In this document: positions 17,591 through 26,372 of the stretch, one piece after another | Position numbering within the stretch: position 1 is the stretch's first letter | How the letters are laid out: the number at the start of each line of letters is the position of its first letter | Origin: Eubacterium sp. | GTDB taxonomy: Bacteria; Bacillota; Clostridia; Lachnospirales; Lachnospiraceae | NCBI GenBank assembly: GCA_017938215.1 | Contig: JAGBBZ010000015.1 | Span: forward strand, 1 to 64,000 | DNA: 64,000 nucleotides | Direction: 5' to 3' | Translations under genes and position numbers: made by a program | The notes under the pieces: generated by a model | What the model was told of the DNA's origin: nothing | The model's database searches: none | Seen by the model: the letters and a program-made list of their open reading frames with translations, nothing else

Positions 17591-18769
17591 ATGGAAAATT
17601 TTACATTTTATGCACCAACCTATTTTGATTTCGGAAAAGGTGCAGAGGAACATGTGGGAACCTTGGTTCGTCGTTTTGGCGGAAGTAAAGTGTTGCTTCA
17701 CTATGGCGGAGGTTCCATAAAAAAATCAGGACTGTATGATACGGTAAAGCGATGTTTAAAAGAAGAAAACATCGATGTGGTAGAGCTTGGTGGCGTAAAA
17801 CCAAATCCACGAAGTGGTCTTGTGTACGAAGGCATTGAACTTTGTAAAAAAGAAGGTGTGGATTTTGTTTTGGCAGTTGGTGGAGGAAGTACCATCGATT
17901 CCTCCAAAGCCATTGCGGCAGGTGCTTGCTATGATGGTGACTTCTGGGATTTTTATTGTAAGAAAGCATCCATCGAAAAAGCCCTTCCGGTAGGAACGAT
18001 ATTGACCATTGCGGCAGCTGGTTCCGAAGGTTCCATGAATACCGTGATAACGCATGAAGAAACGGGAATTAAAACAGGAGCTGCATCGGAGGTGTTGCGT
18101 CCAAGGTTCTCAATCTTGAATCCAGAGTTCACATGTACGTTGCCACCGTATCAGACAGCAGCAGGTGCGACGGATATTATGATTCATGTGTGTGAAAGAT
18201 ATTTTTCCAATACAACGGAAGTGGAAGTGACAGATCGCCTTTGCGAAGCATTGTTAAAGACCATCATCCATGAAGCGCCACGTGTTATCGAGAATCCAAA
18301 TCATTACGAGGCGAGAGCCAATATTATGTGGGCAGGAATGTTGGCGCACAATAATGTATGTGGTGTTGGACGTGTGCAGGATTGGGCAAGTCATCACATC
18401 GAGCATGAGCTTTCGGCATTGTACGATGTGACCCATGGTGCCGGTTTGGCAGTGATTGCACCAGCGTGGATGCGTTATGTATTGAAAATTAATCCACATA
18501 AATTGGTACAGTTTGCAGAACGTGTGTGGGACATCGAACCACAGGCGACGGAAGAAGAGACGGCATTGAAGGGAATTGAAGCCTTTGAGAGCTTTTTGAA
18601 GTCCATCGGTATGCCGCTTACCTTTGATGAAATTGGAGCGGATGAGAAAGATGCGGAGTTGATGACGGGCAAATTACTTCGTTCCAAGCCGACAGAAGGA
18701 AATTATGTAAAATTGACAGCAGATGATGTGATGAAGATTTATCATTATGCGGCGACGGGAGAGATGTAA
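17591..18769 (+). CDS. Iron-containing alcohol dehydrogenase (butanol dehydrogenase type)
   Basis: A 392-residue group III alcohol dehydrogenase, most like clostridial NADH-dependent butanol dehydrogenases and YqhD. The N-terminal nucleotide-binding domain carries GGGSTIDSSKAIA; metal ligands are expected in ATDIMIHVCERYF and in the H-x3-H-type stretch WASHHIEHELSALYDVTHG. It would reduce aldehydes to alcohols to re-oxidise NAD(P)H in fermentation. The start at 17591 has AAGGAG in front. It sits after asnA and directly abuts the following sigma-like gene, suggesting one transcript. Confidence 0.9.
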   Translation: MENFTFYAPTYFDFGKGAEEHVGTLVRRFGGSKVLLHYGGGSIKKSGLYDTVKRCLKEENIDVVELGGVKPNPRSGLVYEGIELCKKEGVDFVLAVGGGSTIDSSKAIAAGACYDGDFWDFYCKKASIEKALPVGTILTIAAAGSEGSMNTVITHEETGIKTGAASEVLRPRFSILNPEFTCTLPPYQTAAGATDIMIHVCERYFSNTTEVEVTDRLCEALLKTIIHEAPRVIENPNHYEARANIMWAGMLAHNNVCGVGRVQDWASHHIEHELSALYDVTHGAGLAVIAPAWMRYVLKINPHKLVQFAERVWDIEPQATEEETALKGIEAFESFLKSIGMPLTFDEIGADEKDAELMTGKLLRSKPTEGNYVKLTADDVMKIYHYAATGEM

Positions 18770-19570
18770 ATGCGTGACCAGAATGAGTTTATGAAGCAGA
18801 TGCTGGAGTTGGTGGAACTGGCAAAGGCAAATGACAGTCGGATTACGAAAGAAGAAGTAAATGGATTTTGTAGTGATCTGGAACTGACGGCTTCTCAATT
18901 GAAGTTGGTGTATGATTTTCTGGATGAGCATAATATTGAAGTGGCTGGACATAAGAGCAAGAAAAAGGCTGCGAAGAAGACCGATGGATTTCAAACGTCA
19001 GAAGGGGCAGATCCGGATGCGGGTTTGAACACGGAAGATTCGAAATACATTCGAGTTTATCGACAAGAACTTCGTGGATTGCCGGAGTATAGCGAGGAAG
19101 AGCGGAATCAATTGTATGACAAGCTTCTTTCTGGGGATGAAACGGTGATGCATACGGTGATTGAATCGTATCTGAAGCGAGTGGTGACTCTTGCGGGCAA
19201 ATATAAGAATCGCGGAGTTCCTCTCGAGGATTTGATTCAAGAAGGAAACCTTACTCTGATTACAGCAGTGGATATGCTCTGTGGAAATACAGACGTAGTC
19301 GATGTAAAGAAGGAGTTGGATCGGAGCATTCGTGCGCGTTTGATTGAACTGGCGGACAGCCAGATGGAAAGTCGTGGACAAGAGAATACCATTTTAGCAA
19401 AGACGAACTTGATTCACGAAGCAACGAAAGTACTCGCGGAGGAATGGGGACGGTTGGCCACAGTGGCGGAACTTGCGGAGTACACGAAGATGACGGAGGA
19501 GGAAATCCGCATGTATGTGGAACTTTCTCTGGAAGAAATCAAAGTTGGAAAAGAAACCAACGAGTTGTAA
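18770..19570 (+). CDS. Sigma-70-like protein lacking the DNA-binding regions
   Basis: A 266-residue protein. Residues 10-58 resemble sigma region 1.1 (RITKEEVNGFCSDLELTASQ), a lysine-rich linker follows (63-70), and residues 105-165 resemble regions 1.2-2.2 (VTLAGKYKNRGVPLEDLIQEGN, an RNA polymerase core-binding signature). Where sigma factors have the aromatic -10-binding helix there is only DVKKELDRSIRARLIELADS; residues 200-255 look like region 3, and region 4 is absent. It may bind RNA polymerase without recognising promoters, for example as an anti-sigma-like modulator. The start directly follows the alcohol dehydrogenase stop. Confidence 0.7.
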   Translation: MRDQNEFMKQMLELVELAKANDSRITKEEVNGFCSDLELTASQLKLVYDFLDEHNIEVAGHKSKKKAAKKTDGFQTSEGADPDAGLNTEDSKYIRVYRQELRGLPEYSEEERNQLYDKLLSGDETVMHTVIESYLKRVVTLAGKYKNRGVPLEDLIQEGNLTLITAVDMLCGNTDVVDVKKELDRSIRARLIELADSQMESRGQENTILAKTNLIHEATKVLAEEWGRLATVAELAEYTKMTEEEIRMYVELSLEEIKVGKETNEL

Positions 19571-19594
19571 GAAAATATAGAAATGGGTTACTTT

Positions 19595-19637
19595 GAGACA
19601 CAATATGAAGTGGTTGCACTTGAATTGTGTCTCTTTT
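19595..19637 (+). terminator. Rho-independent terminator
   Basis: GAGACACAA (from 19595) pairs with TTGTGTCTC (ending 19633), with an inner AAGTG-gttg-CACTT stem; TTTT follows (19634-19637). It closes the asnS-asnA-adh-sigma-like transcript. Confidence 0.85.
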
Positions 19638-19654
19638 GTTGGAGGTAAAAAAGT

Positions 19655-19705
19655 ATGGATAATGACGATTTTACTTGGTTCTACAGATATAGACTAACCA
19701 CATGA
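19655..19705 (+). CDS. Possible 16-residue peptide upstream of nrdD
   Basis: ATG at 19655 with GGAGG nine bases upstream (19641-19645) opens a 16-codon frame (MDNDDFTWFYRYRLTT) ending at TGA 19703-19705. It lies before the nrdD promoter and overlaps the first NrdR-like box, so it could only be made by read-through from upstream. The remainder of the gap 19571-19886 holds the terminator before it and the nrdD control region after it. Confidence 0.25.
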   Translation: MDNDDFTWFYRYRLTT

Positions 19706-19780
19706 TGTTGTGTTTTGGATAAAAAAACCACAAAATATTTACAAGATATAGTGGACAGAATGGGACGTTGGTGTTATAAT
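19698..19780 (+). promoter_or_regulatory. nrdD promoter with paired NrdR-box-like sites
   Basis: Promoter: TGGACA (19752-19757), 17 bp, TATAAT (19775-19780), with an extended TGT before it. Two 16-bp sites match the NrdR box (ACACwATATATwGTGT) at about 12 of 16 positions: CCACATGATGTTGTGT (19698-19713) and TTACAAGATATAGTGG (19739-19754). Their centres are 41 bp apart, close to four helical turns, and the second overlaps the -35. NrdR (encoded at 61857-62312) would repress here when dATP is high. Confidence 0.6.
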
Positions 19781-19886
19781 CATACATGTCGGCAGATGTG
19801 GGTGGTGTGGGTTGCCATTTTGAGCGGAAAAAGGAGTTTGCGACAAAAAGATAAGATAGAAAAGAAAGGAAAGGCAGGGAACCAAC

Positions 19887-22013
19887 GTGAAGGTAATAAA
19901 AAGAGATGGACGTGTGGTAGACTATGATCGCAATAAAATATTAGTGGCGATACGTAAAGCAAATGCAGAGGTAGAGCAGTTTGAAAAAGTTTCTGAGGAT
20001 AAAATCGATGGGATTGTAGCCGGCATCGAAAATACAGGACGTGAGACGATGCAGGTGGAGGATATCCAAGATATCATTGAGCAAAAGCTGATGGCGGCAG
20101 GTAAGTTCGTATTGGCAAAAACATACATTATTTATCGTTATACGAGAGAACTTGTTCGTAAGGCAAATACAACAGACGATTCTATTATGAGTTTGATTCA
20201 AAATAGTAACAATGACGTAATGGAAGAAAACTCGAATAAAAATGCGTATATTGCCAGCACACAACGTGATTTGATTGCGGGAGAAGTGTCCAAAGACTTG
20301 ACAAAGCGTGTTCTCTTGCCAGAGAAGATTGTAAAGGCACATGAAGAGGGAGTGATTCATTTCCATGACATGGATTACTTTGTTCAGCCGATTTTCAACT
20401 GTTGTCTGATCAATATTGGCGATATGTTGGAAAATGGAACCGTAATGAATGCCAAATTAATTGAAAGTCCAAAGAGCTTTCAAGTAGCTTGTACCGTTGT
20501 GACACAAGTAATTGCGGCTGTGGCAAGTAGCCAGTACGGTGGACAGTCTGTGGATGTGCGTCATTTGGGCAAGTATCTTCGTAAGAGCGCAGACAAGTAT
20601 CGTGCACGTTATGAGGAAAAATTCGGTGACTCCATGAGTGAGGAAGTTATCGAGCAAATGGTGGAAGAGCGTGTGAATGACGAACTTCGTTCCGGTGTCC
20701 AGACCATTCAGTATCAGATTAATACATTGATGACTACCAATGGCCAGTCTCCATTTGTGACATTATTCTTGAATTTGGATAAAAACGATGAATACATCGA
20801 GGAAAATGCGAAGATTATTGAAGAGATTCTTCGTCAGAGATTAGAGGGAATTAAAAATGAAAAGGGTGTTTATGTGACACCGGCATTTCCAAAGTTGATT
20901 TATGTGTTGGACGAGCACAATTGTCTCAAGGGCGGAAAATATGACTACATAACGAAATTAGCAGTACGTTGTTCTGCAAAACGTTTGTATCCGGATTATA
21001 TTTCTGCGAAAAAGATGCGTGAAAATTATGAAGGAAATGTGTTTAGCTGTATGGGATGCCGTAGCTTCCTTTCCACATGGCAGGATAAAGAAGGCAATTA
21101 TAAATGGGAAGGACGTTTCAACCAGGGTGTTGTCAGCTTGAACCTTCCACAGATTGGAATTATGGCAAAAGGTAATATGGAGTATTTCTGGCAGTTGTTG
21201 GAAGAGAGACTGTCTCTCTGCTTCGAGGCATTGATGTGTCGTCATCATTCCTTGGAAGGCATTACTTCGGATGTTAGCCCGATTCATTGGCAGTATGGTG
21301 CCATTGCTCGTTTGAAAAAGGGTGAGCCAATTGATAAATTGTTGCATGACGGATATTCCACCATTTCTTTGGGATACATTGGTCTCTATGAAGTGACAAA
21401 GCTTATGACTGGCGAAAGTCATACGACAGAGAAGGGATTGGAGTTTGCCCTTCGTGTGATGAAACGTCTTCGTCGTGCTACCGATACATGGAAAGAGGAA
21501 ACAGGACTTGGTTTTGGTCTTTACGGAACTCCGGCAGAATCTCTTTGCTATCGTTTTGCTGAGATTGATAAGAGCCGTTTTGGTGTCATTGAAGACGTTA
21601 CGGATAAAGGATATTACACCAATTCCTATCACGTGGATGTTCGTGAGAAGATTGATGCCTTTAGCAAGTTCAATTTTGAAAGTCAGTTCCAGACCATTTC
21701 TTCCGGTGGAGCGATTTCCTATGTGGAGATTCCAAACTTGCAGAACAATTTGCCTGCATTGGAAGAGATCGTGAAGTTTATTTATGATAATATTCAGTAC
21801 GCGGAGTTTAATACGAAGTCAGATTATTGTCATGTATGTGGATTTGACGGCGAGATTGTAATCAATGAAAAGCTGGAGTGGGAATGTCCAAACTGTGGCA
21901 ACAAAGATCACAATAAAATGAATGTAACAAGAAGAACATGCGGATATCTCGGAGAAAATTTCTGGAATGTCGGCAAGACCAAGGAGATTAATTCACGAGT
22001 TCTGCATATATAA
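19887..22013 (+). CDS. nrdD: Anaerobic (class III) ribonucleoside-triphosphate reductase
   Basis: A 708-residue glycyl-radical enzyme that reduces ribonucleoside triphosphates to deoxy forms without oxygen. An ATP-cone allosteric domain occupies residues 1-90 (KRDGRVVDYDRNKI). The ten-stranded barrel includes FSCMGCRSFLS, whose cysteines are the expected radical-transfer residues. A C-terminal zinc site (CHVCG...CPNCG) precedes the glycyl-radical loop RRTCGYLG. It starts at a GTG (19887) with an AGGCAGGGA-type ribosome site; this GTG gives the expected ATP-cone N-terminus. It forms an operon with its activase nrdG and dut. Confidence 0.97.
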   Translation: MKVIKRDGRVVDYDRNKILVAIRKANAEVEQFEKVSEDKIDGIVAGIENTGRETMQVEDIQDIIEQKLMAAGKFVLAKTYIIYRYTRELVRKANTTDDSIMSLIQNSNNDVMEENSNKNAYIASTQRDLIAGEVSKDLTKRVLLPEKIVKAHEEGVIHFHDMDYFVQPIFNCCLINIGDMLENGTVMNAKLIESPKSFQVACTVVTQVIAAVASSQYGGQSVDVRHLGKYLRKSADKYRARYEEKFGDSMSEEVIEQMVEERVNDELRSGVQTIQYQINTLMTTNGQSPFVTLFLNLDKNDEYIEENAKIIEEILRQRLEGIKNEKGVYVTPAFPKLIYVLDEHNCLKGGKYDYITKLAVRCSAKRLYPDYISAKKMRENYEGNVFSCMGCRSFLSTWQDKEGNYKWEGRFNQGVVSLNLPQIGIMAKGNMEYFWQLLEERLSLCFEALMCRHHSLEGITSDVSPIHWQYGAIARLKKGEPIDKLLHDGYSTISLGYIGLYEVTKLMTGESHTTEKGLEFALRVMKRLRRATDTWKEETGLGFGLYGTPAESLCYRFAEIDKSRFGVIEDVTDKGYYTNSYHVDVREKIDAFSKFNFESQFQTISSGGAISYVEIPNLQNNLPALEEIVKFIYDNIQYAEFNTKSDYCHVCGFDGEIVINEKLEWECPNCGNKDHNKMNVTRRTCGYLGENFWNVGKTKEINSRVLHI

Positions 22014-22034
22014 CAAACGAAAAGAGGCGTTCAC

Positions 22035-22568
22035 GTGAATTACGCAGATATAAAGCAATATGATGTAGCAAATGGACTTGGGGTGCGTGTTTCCATTTTT
22101 GTTAGCGGATGCACCCATCATTGTAAAGGGTGTTTTAATGCAGAAACCTGGGATTTCAATTTTGGGAAGCCATTTACGCAGAAGGAAATCGACAAAATCA
22201 TCGAATATTTAGCTCCCGACTATGTGGCAGGATTGTCTGTCCTTGGAGGCGAGCCCTTTGAACTGTCGAATCAGGAAGGATTGTTGCCATTGCTGCGAAA
22301 AGTAAAGGAAACATATCCACAAAAGAACATTTGGTGTTTTTCCGGATATCTTTTTGATGAACAGATTCTAGGAGAAATGTGCCAAGAGTCGGAGATTACG
22401 AAGGAAATGATACAGTATATCGATATTTTAGTAGATGGAAAATTTGAGATAGAGAAGAAAAATCTCATGTTGCGTTTCCGGGGATCTGAAAACCAAAGAA
22501 TTATCGATGTAAAACAGTCCTTAGCTTGTGGAGAAGTCGTTCATTGGGCACATGAAAATGAACGATAA
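22035..22568 (+). CDS. nrdG: Anaerobic ribonucleotide reductase activating protein
   Basis: A 177-residue radical-SAM activase. The 4Fe-4S cluster ligands are Cys26, Cys30 and Cys33 in GCTHHCKGC; a GGEP motif (LSVLGGEPFEL) binds SAM. It makes the 5'-deoxyadenosyl radical that installs the glycyl radical on NrdD. It starts with GTG at 22035, 21 bp after nrdD. The slightly long C-terminus (VDGKFEIEKKNLMLRFRGS) is normal for this family. Confidence 0.96.
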   Translation: MNYADIKQYDVANGLGVRVSIFVSGCTHHCKGCFNAETWDFNFGKPFTQKEIDKIIEYLAPDYVAGLSVLGGEPFELSNQEGLLPLLRKVKETYPQKNIWCFSGYLFDEQILGEMCQESEITKEMIQYIDILVDGKFEIEKKNLMLRFRGSENQRIIDVKQSLACGEVVHWAHENER

Positions 22569-22589
22569 ACGGAAGGAAAGAAAAGAACA

Positions 22590-23039
22590 ATGATTAATAC
22601 AACAAAAGTAGCATTTACAAAGGTGGATGCCAATGCTCACGTACCGGTTTATGGGACGGAGTTTGCGGCAGGAGCTGATCTATATGCTTGCATGGATGAG
22701 CCAGTGACTATTGAAGCAGGTGAAACAGCATTTATTCATACGGGGATTGCCATGGCGATTCCAACTGGTCTGGTAGGCTTGATTTATGCGAGAAGTGGTT
22801 TGGCTTGTAAAAAAGGCTTGGCACCGGCGAATAAAGTAGGTGTCATTGATTCCGATTACCGTGGCGAGATTATGGTGGCACTTCACAATCATTCTCAGGA
22901 AGCTATTATAGTGGAAAGTGGTGAGCGTGTGGCACAGATGGTCATTGCTCCGTACGTATTCGCGGATTATGAAGAAGTAGATGACTTGGATGAAACTAAG
23001 CGTGGCGAAGGTGGATTCGGATCAACAGGATCGAAATAA
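22590..23039 (+). CDS. dut: dUTP diphosphatase
   Basis: A 149-residue trimeric dUTPase that hydrolyses dUTP to dUMP and PPi, preventing uracil in DNA and supplying dTMP precursor. All five motifs are visible: AAGADLYA (I), RSGLA (II), GVIDSDYRGEI (III), GERVAQMVI (IV) and RGEGGFGSTG (V). It is the third gene of the nrdD operon (21-bp gap), a sensible grouping as all three act on deoxynucleotide pools. Confidence 0.96.
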   Translation: MINTTKVAFTKVDANAHVPVYGTEFAAGADLYACMDEPVTIEAGETAFIHTGIAMAIPTGLVGLIYARSGLACKKGLAPANKVGVIDSDYRGEIMVALHNHSQEAIIVESGERVAQMVIAPYVFADYEEVDDLDETKRGEGGFGSTGSK

Positions 23040-23079
23040 CGTTATTGAGGAAAAGTCTCAATAACGCAAGGAAGTTTTT
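23040..23079 (+). terminator. Terminator after dut
   Basis: Perfect 10-bp stem CGTTATTGAG/CTCAATAACG (23040-23049 with 23057-23066), 7-nt loop; TTTTT follows after eight bases (23075-23079), so termination may be partial. Confidence 0.65.
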
Positions 23080-23080
23080 G

Positions 23081-23110
23081 TTGACAAGGAGTGGAAAAAT
23101 TTGTTATAGT
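23081..23110 (+). promoter_or_regulatory. Strong promoter for the riboswitch-controlled ABC operon
   Basis: Consensus TTGACA (23081-23086), 18 bp, TATAGT (23105-23110) with an extended TGT directly before it. Transcription would begin about 23117, at the foot of the riboswitch P1 stem. Confidence 0.8.
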
Positions 23111-23119
23111 AAAAACACC

Positions 23120-23219
23120 ATGTGAGGGAGTAGTTTGCACAGTGGTTATGATTGTGTGATATGTCAACATACTGTCCGAGATGTTCGGTCTGGCATATCT
23201 TAATGAATGAGACTCACGT
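23120..23219 (+). ncRNA. yybP-ykoY (manganese-sensing) riboswitch
   Basis: The RNA carries the conserved parts of this class: a P1 stem (23120-23126 with 23213-23219), GGGAGTAG right after the 5' strand, the GTCAACATACT loop segment (23163-23173), TGGCATA, and AATGAGACTCAC closing P1. The class binds Mn2+ between two loops and usually turns gene expression on. Here the 3' strand of P1 is the same sequence as the left arm of the following terminator, so Mn2+-stabilised P1 would prevent termination. It precedes an ABC transporter and a YhgE-like protein rather than the usual MntP, TerC or P-type ATPase exporters. Confidence 0.88.
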
Positions 23220-23253
23220 AGGGCATTTTATAATGCTCTACGTGGGTCTTTTT
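23211..23253 (+). terminator. Riboswitch-controlled intrinsic terminator
   Basis: A 17-bp stem (23211-23227 with 23232-23248, two G-T wobbles) has a 4-nt loop and is followed by TTTTT (23249-23253). Its left arm contains the whole 3' strand of riboswitch P1 (23213-23219), so the two structures exclude each other. Confidence 0.9.
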
Positions 23254-23288
23254 GTATGAATGGAAGAATGAAATGAATGGAGGAAGTT

Positions 23289-23987
23289 ATGTTTTTAGAA
23301 ATCAATGATTTAAAGAAGAGTTTTGGAAATGAAGGGAATCGGAATGAAGTGTTGAAGGGGATTTCTTTTTCGGTGGAAAAGGGTGATATCTGTGTTCTTT
23401 TGGGACCATCTGGTTCAGGAAAATCAACGTTGCTAAACATCATTGGAGGAATCGATGACGCGGATAGCGGGTATGTGGCAATTGATGGTGAAAAGATGGC
23501 AAATATGAACGAAACGGAATTGACCAGATATCGAAGAACGCATCTTGGATACATTTTTCAGATGTACAATTTGATTCCGAACTTGAATGTAAAAGAAAAT
23601 ATCGAAGTAGGGGCGTATCTAAGTGATTCCCCGCTGGAGATTAACGAGTTATTGAAAACGTTGGGACTTTATGAGCATCGTCACAAATTGCCAAATCAGC
23701 TTTCCGGAGGACAGCAACAAAGGACTGCCATTGGGCGAGCGATTGTAAAAAATCCGGATATCTTACTTTGTGATGAACCAACCGGAGCACTGGATTATAA
23801 TACGTCTAAGGACATTTTGAAGTTGATAGAAGAGGTGAATCAGAAATACGGAAATACCGTGATTATGGTAACTCATAATGACGCAATAAAAAATATGGCG
23901 GACCGTGTCATCCGATTACGTGATGGACAGATTCGTAAGGATTATCGCAATGAAGAAAAGATTCCAGCAGTGGATTTGGATTGGTAA
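23289..23987 (+). CDS. MacB/LolD-type ABC transporter ATP-binding protein
   Basis: A 232-residue ATPase. Walker A is GPSGSGKST, the signature LSGGQQQR, and Walker B ILLCDEPTGALD, the form typical of MacB/LolD/FtsE-like ATPases that drive mechanotransmission rather than classic transport. The start at 23289 has GGAGG five bases upstream; an ATG at 23277 lacks a site. It pairs with the FtsX-type permease that begins 15 bp after its stop and is under the Mn2+ riboswitch. Confidence 0.92.
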   Translation: MFLEINDLKKSFGNEGNRNEVLKGISFSVEKGDICVLLGPSGSGKSTLLNIIGGIDDADSGYVAIDGEKMANMNETELTRYRRTHLGYIFQMYNLIPNLNVKENIEVGAYLSDSPLEINELLKTLGLYEHRHKLPNQLSGGQQQRTAIGRAIVKNPDILLCDEPTGALDYNTSKDILKLIEEVNQKYGNTVIMVTHNDAIKNMADRVIRLRDGQIRKDYRNEEKIPAVDLDW

Positions 23988-24002
23988 AGGAGGGTGGATG
24001 AG

Positions 24003-26348
24003 ATGAAGAATCCATTGATAAAACGTTTGCCGAGAGAATTAAAAAAAGATCTGGGAAAATACATGGTTATTTTCCTGTTTATGACATTGACCATCGGATT
24101 TATCTCGGGATTTCTTGTGGCTGGCGGTAGCATGATGCAGGCTTACGAAGAAAGTTTTGGGAAATATAAGATTGAGGATGGACACTTTGTGTTAGATAGC
24201 GAACCTAAGACCTTTCAGAAGGAACGAATTGAAGAAAACGGTGTACGTTTATATGAAAATTTCTACAAGGAAGAAGAGGCGGATCATGATAAGGATGGGA
24301 CAATGGATAGTACCATTCGGATTTACCACAGCAGAGAAGAGATAAATAAACTGTGCTTAATGGAGGGAGAATTTCCAGATCAAGAAAATGAGATTGTAGT
24401 GGATCGAATGTTTGCGGATAATAACAAGCTGACTCCCGGGGACACCATAAAAGTTGGCGGAAAACCGTTGGTGCTGAGTGGCTTGGTGGCATTTTCGGAT
24501 TACAGTGCATTGTTTTCAGACAACAATGACAGCATGTTTGATGCGGTTAAATTTAGTGTGGCGTACATGACCAAGGAAGGTTATGATGCGTACCCGGAAG
24601 AACATCAAAAGTATACATATTCATGGAAATATAATTCGTCTCCGGTGAATGAAGAGGAAGAAAGGAAGATGGCAGAGGAGTTTATGGAGAATATGGCGAA
24701 GCAAGTATCTTCGTCGGGATTGGAGCTAGAAACCATCGTTCCAAGATATGCCAATCAAGCCATTCAGTTCACAGGAGATGATATGGGAAGCGATCGGATG
24801 ATGATGATCGTGTTGCTGTATATGCTGATTGTCATTATGGCATTTGTATTTTCTGTTACGATTAAAAGTACCATTACCAGTGAAGCAGCGGTTATCGGTA
24901 CCCTTCGTGCTTCCGGTTATACCAAAGGAGAAATTTTGCGCCATTATATGTCGGTGCCAATGATCGTTACAGTGGTGGCAGCTTTGGTAGGAAATATATT
25001 GGGATACACGTACTTTAAAAACGTAGTTGCGAATATGTACTACGGTTCCTATAGCCTGCCAACGTATGTGACGGTTTGGAATGCAGAGGCATTTTGGTTG
25101 ACAACGGTAATTCCAATTTTGCTTATGCTGATTACCAATTTGTTTTCTTTAGTTCGTGTATTGCGATTGTCTCCGTTAAAATTTTTGCGAAGAGATTTGA
25201 AGCGTTCCAAGAGAAAAAAGGCCATTCGTTTGCCGGCATTTTCATTCTTTACACGATTTCGTTTGCGAATTATATTCCAGAACCGCTCAAGTTATGTGAC
25301 TTTGTTTTTTGGACTTGTATTTGCTAGCGTATTATTGTTATTCGGTATGATGATGCCACCACTTTTTTCACATTATAAGGTGGAGGTTCTGGAGGATATG
25401 TTGGCAAAATATCAATATGTTTTGTCGCATCCGGTGGAGACCGAGCAGGAACTGGCGGAGAAATATTGTATGACCAGTTTGAATTATGAAGGCGACAATC
25501 GAGATGAGGATATTAGTGTATATGGCATCGAGGAGAATAGTCGGTATGTGGACGAGGAAATGCCGCAGGAAGGTGTGTGCATCTCCGATGGTTATGCAGA
25601 GAAATACCAGATTTCAGTGGGAGATACCATTACATTGAAAGATACATACGAGGAAGAAGAGTATTCTTTTCGCGTGACAAAGATAATGAAATATTCCGCG
25701 GGATTGGCGATTTTTATGAGTCGGGAAGCCTTCAACGAAACATTTGACATCGAGGTGGGATATTTTGATGTTGCATCATCGGATCCAACACTATTTTTGA
25801 AAAATACACTATCGTTGGAGGAAACAGAATATTTTACAGGATATTTTTCCAATGAAGAGATAACAGATATACGAGAGGAGTACATACAAGCCTGTGTGAC
25901 AGAAGAGGATTTGACCAAAATATCCAGACAGATGGAAATATCCATGGGAAGCATGTTTGATATGGTAAATATATTTGCGGTAGTCATGGCAGCGTTATTG
26001 ATCTATCTGTTAACAAAACTGATTTTGGAAAAAAATAGTAATTCTATTTCTATGGTTAAGATTTTGGGGTATGAGGATAAAGAAATTGCTCAATTGTATT
26101 TGGTGGCTACAACGTGGGTTGTTATTTTCTCGGTATCGTTTGGGTTTGTTATCTCGACGACGATTATTGCCATAATTTATCGAGTGATCATGATGGATTT
26201 CAATGGATGGTTGCCGTTATACATCGCGCCGGAAAAGTATCCACAGATGTTTTTGATGGTGCTTCTGGCGTACGGCGTGGTAGCCTATTTACAATTCCGA
26301 CGAATTCGTAAGATTCCGATGGATGAAGCGCTGAAAAATGTAGAGTAG
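24003..26348 (+). CDS. FtsX/MacB-type ABC transporter permease
   Basis: A 781-residue membrane protein with two FtsX units. A first helix (about 20-40) leads into an extracellular domain (about 45-255), then three helices (about 260-385, with SEAAVIGTLRASGYTKGEI, the typical cytoplasmic coupling segment), a second N-helix (about 425-450), a second extracellular domain, and three final helices (about 640-770). This doubled layout is common for Gram-positive lipid or peptide ABC systems. ATG at 24003 is chosen as it lies 8 bp after AAGGAGGG; a GTG at 23994 overlaps that site. It works with the upstream ATPase. The substrate is unknown. Confidence 0.88.
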   Translation: MKNPLIKRLPRELKKDLGKYMVIFLFMTLTIGFISGFLVAGGSMMQAYEESFGKYKIEDGHFVLDSEPKTFQKERIEENGVRLYENFYKEEEADHDKDGTMDSTIRIYHSREEINKLCLMEGEFPDQENEIVVDRMFADNNKLTPGDTIKVGGKPLVLSGLVAFSDYSALFSDNNDSMFDAVKFSVAYMTKEGYDAYPEEHQKYTYSWKYNSSPVNEEEERKMAEEFMENMAKQVSSSGLELETIVPRYANQAIQFTGDDMGSDRMMMIVLLYMLIVIMAFVFSVTIKSTITSEAAVIGTLRASGYTKGEILRHYMSVPMIVTVVAALVGNILGYTYFKNVVANMYYGSYSLPTYVTVWNAEAFWLTTVIPILLMLITNLFSLVRVLRLSPLKFLRRDLKRSKRKKAIRLPAFSFFTRFRLRIIFQNRSSYVTLFFGLVFASVLLLFGMMMPPLFSHYKVEVLEDMLAKYQYVLSHPVETEQELAEKYCMTSLNYEGDNRDEDISVYGIEENSRYVDEEMPQEGVCISDGYAEKYQISVGDTITLKDTYEEEEYSFRVTKIMKYSAGLAIFMSREAFNETFDIEVGYFDVASSDPTLFLKNTLSLEETEYFTGYFSNEEITDIREEYIQACVTEEDLTKISRQMEISMGSMFDMVNIFAVVMAALLIYLLTKLILEKNSNSISMVKILGYEDKEIAQLYLVATTWVVIFSVSFGFVISTTIIAIIYRVIMMDFNGWLPLYIAPEKYPQMFLMVLLAYGVVAYLQFRRIRKIPMDEALKNVE

Positions 26349-26372
26349 AGGGAAATGGAAAGGATGAAAAAA

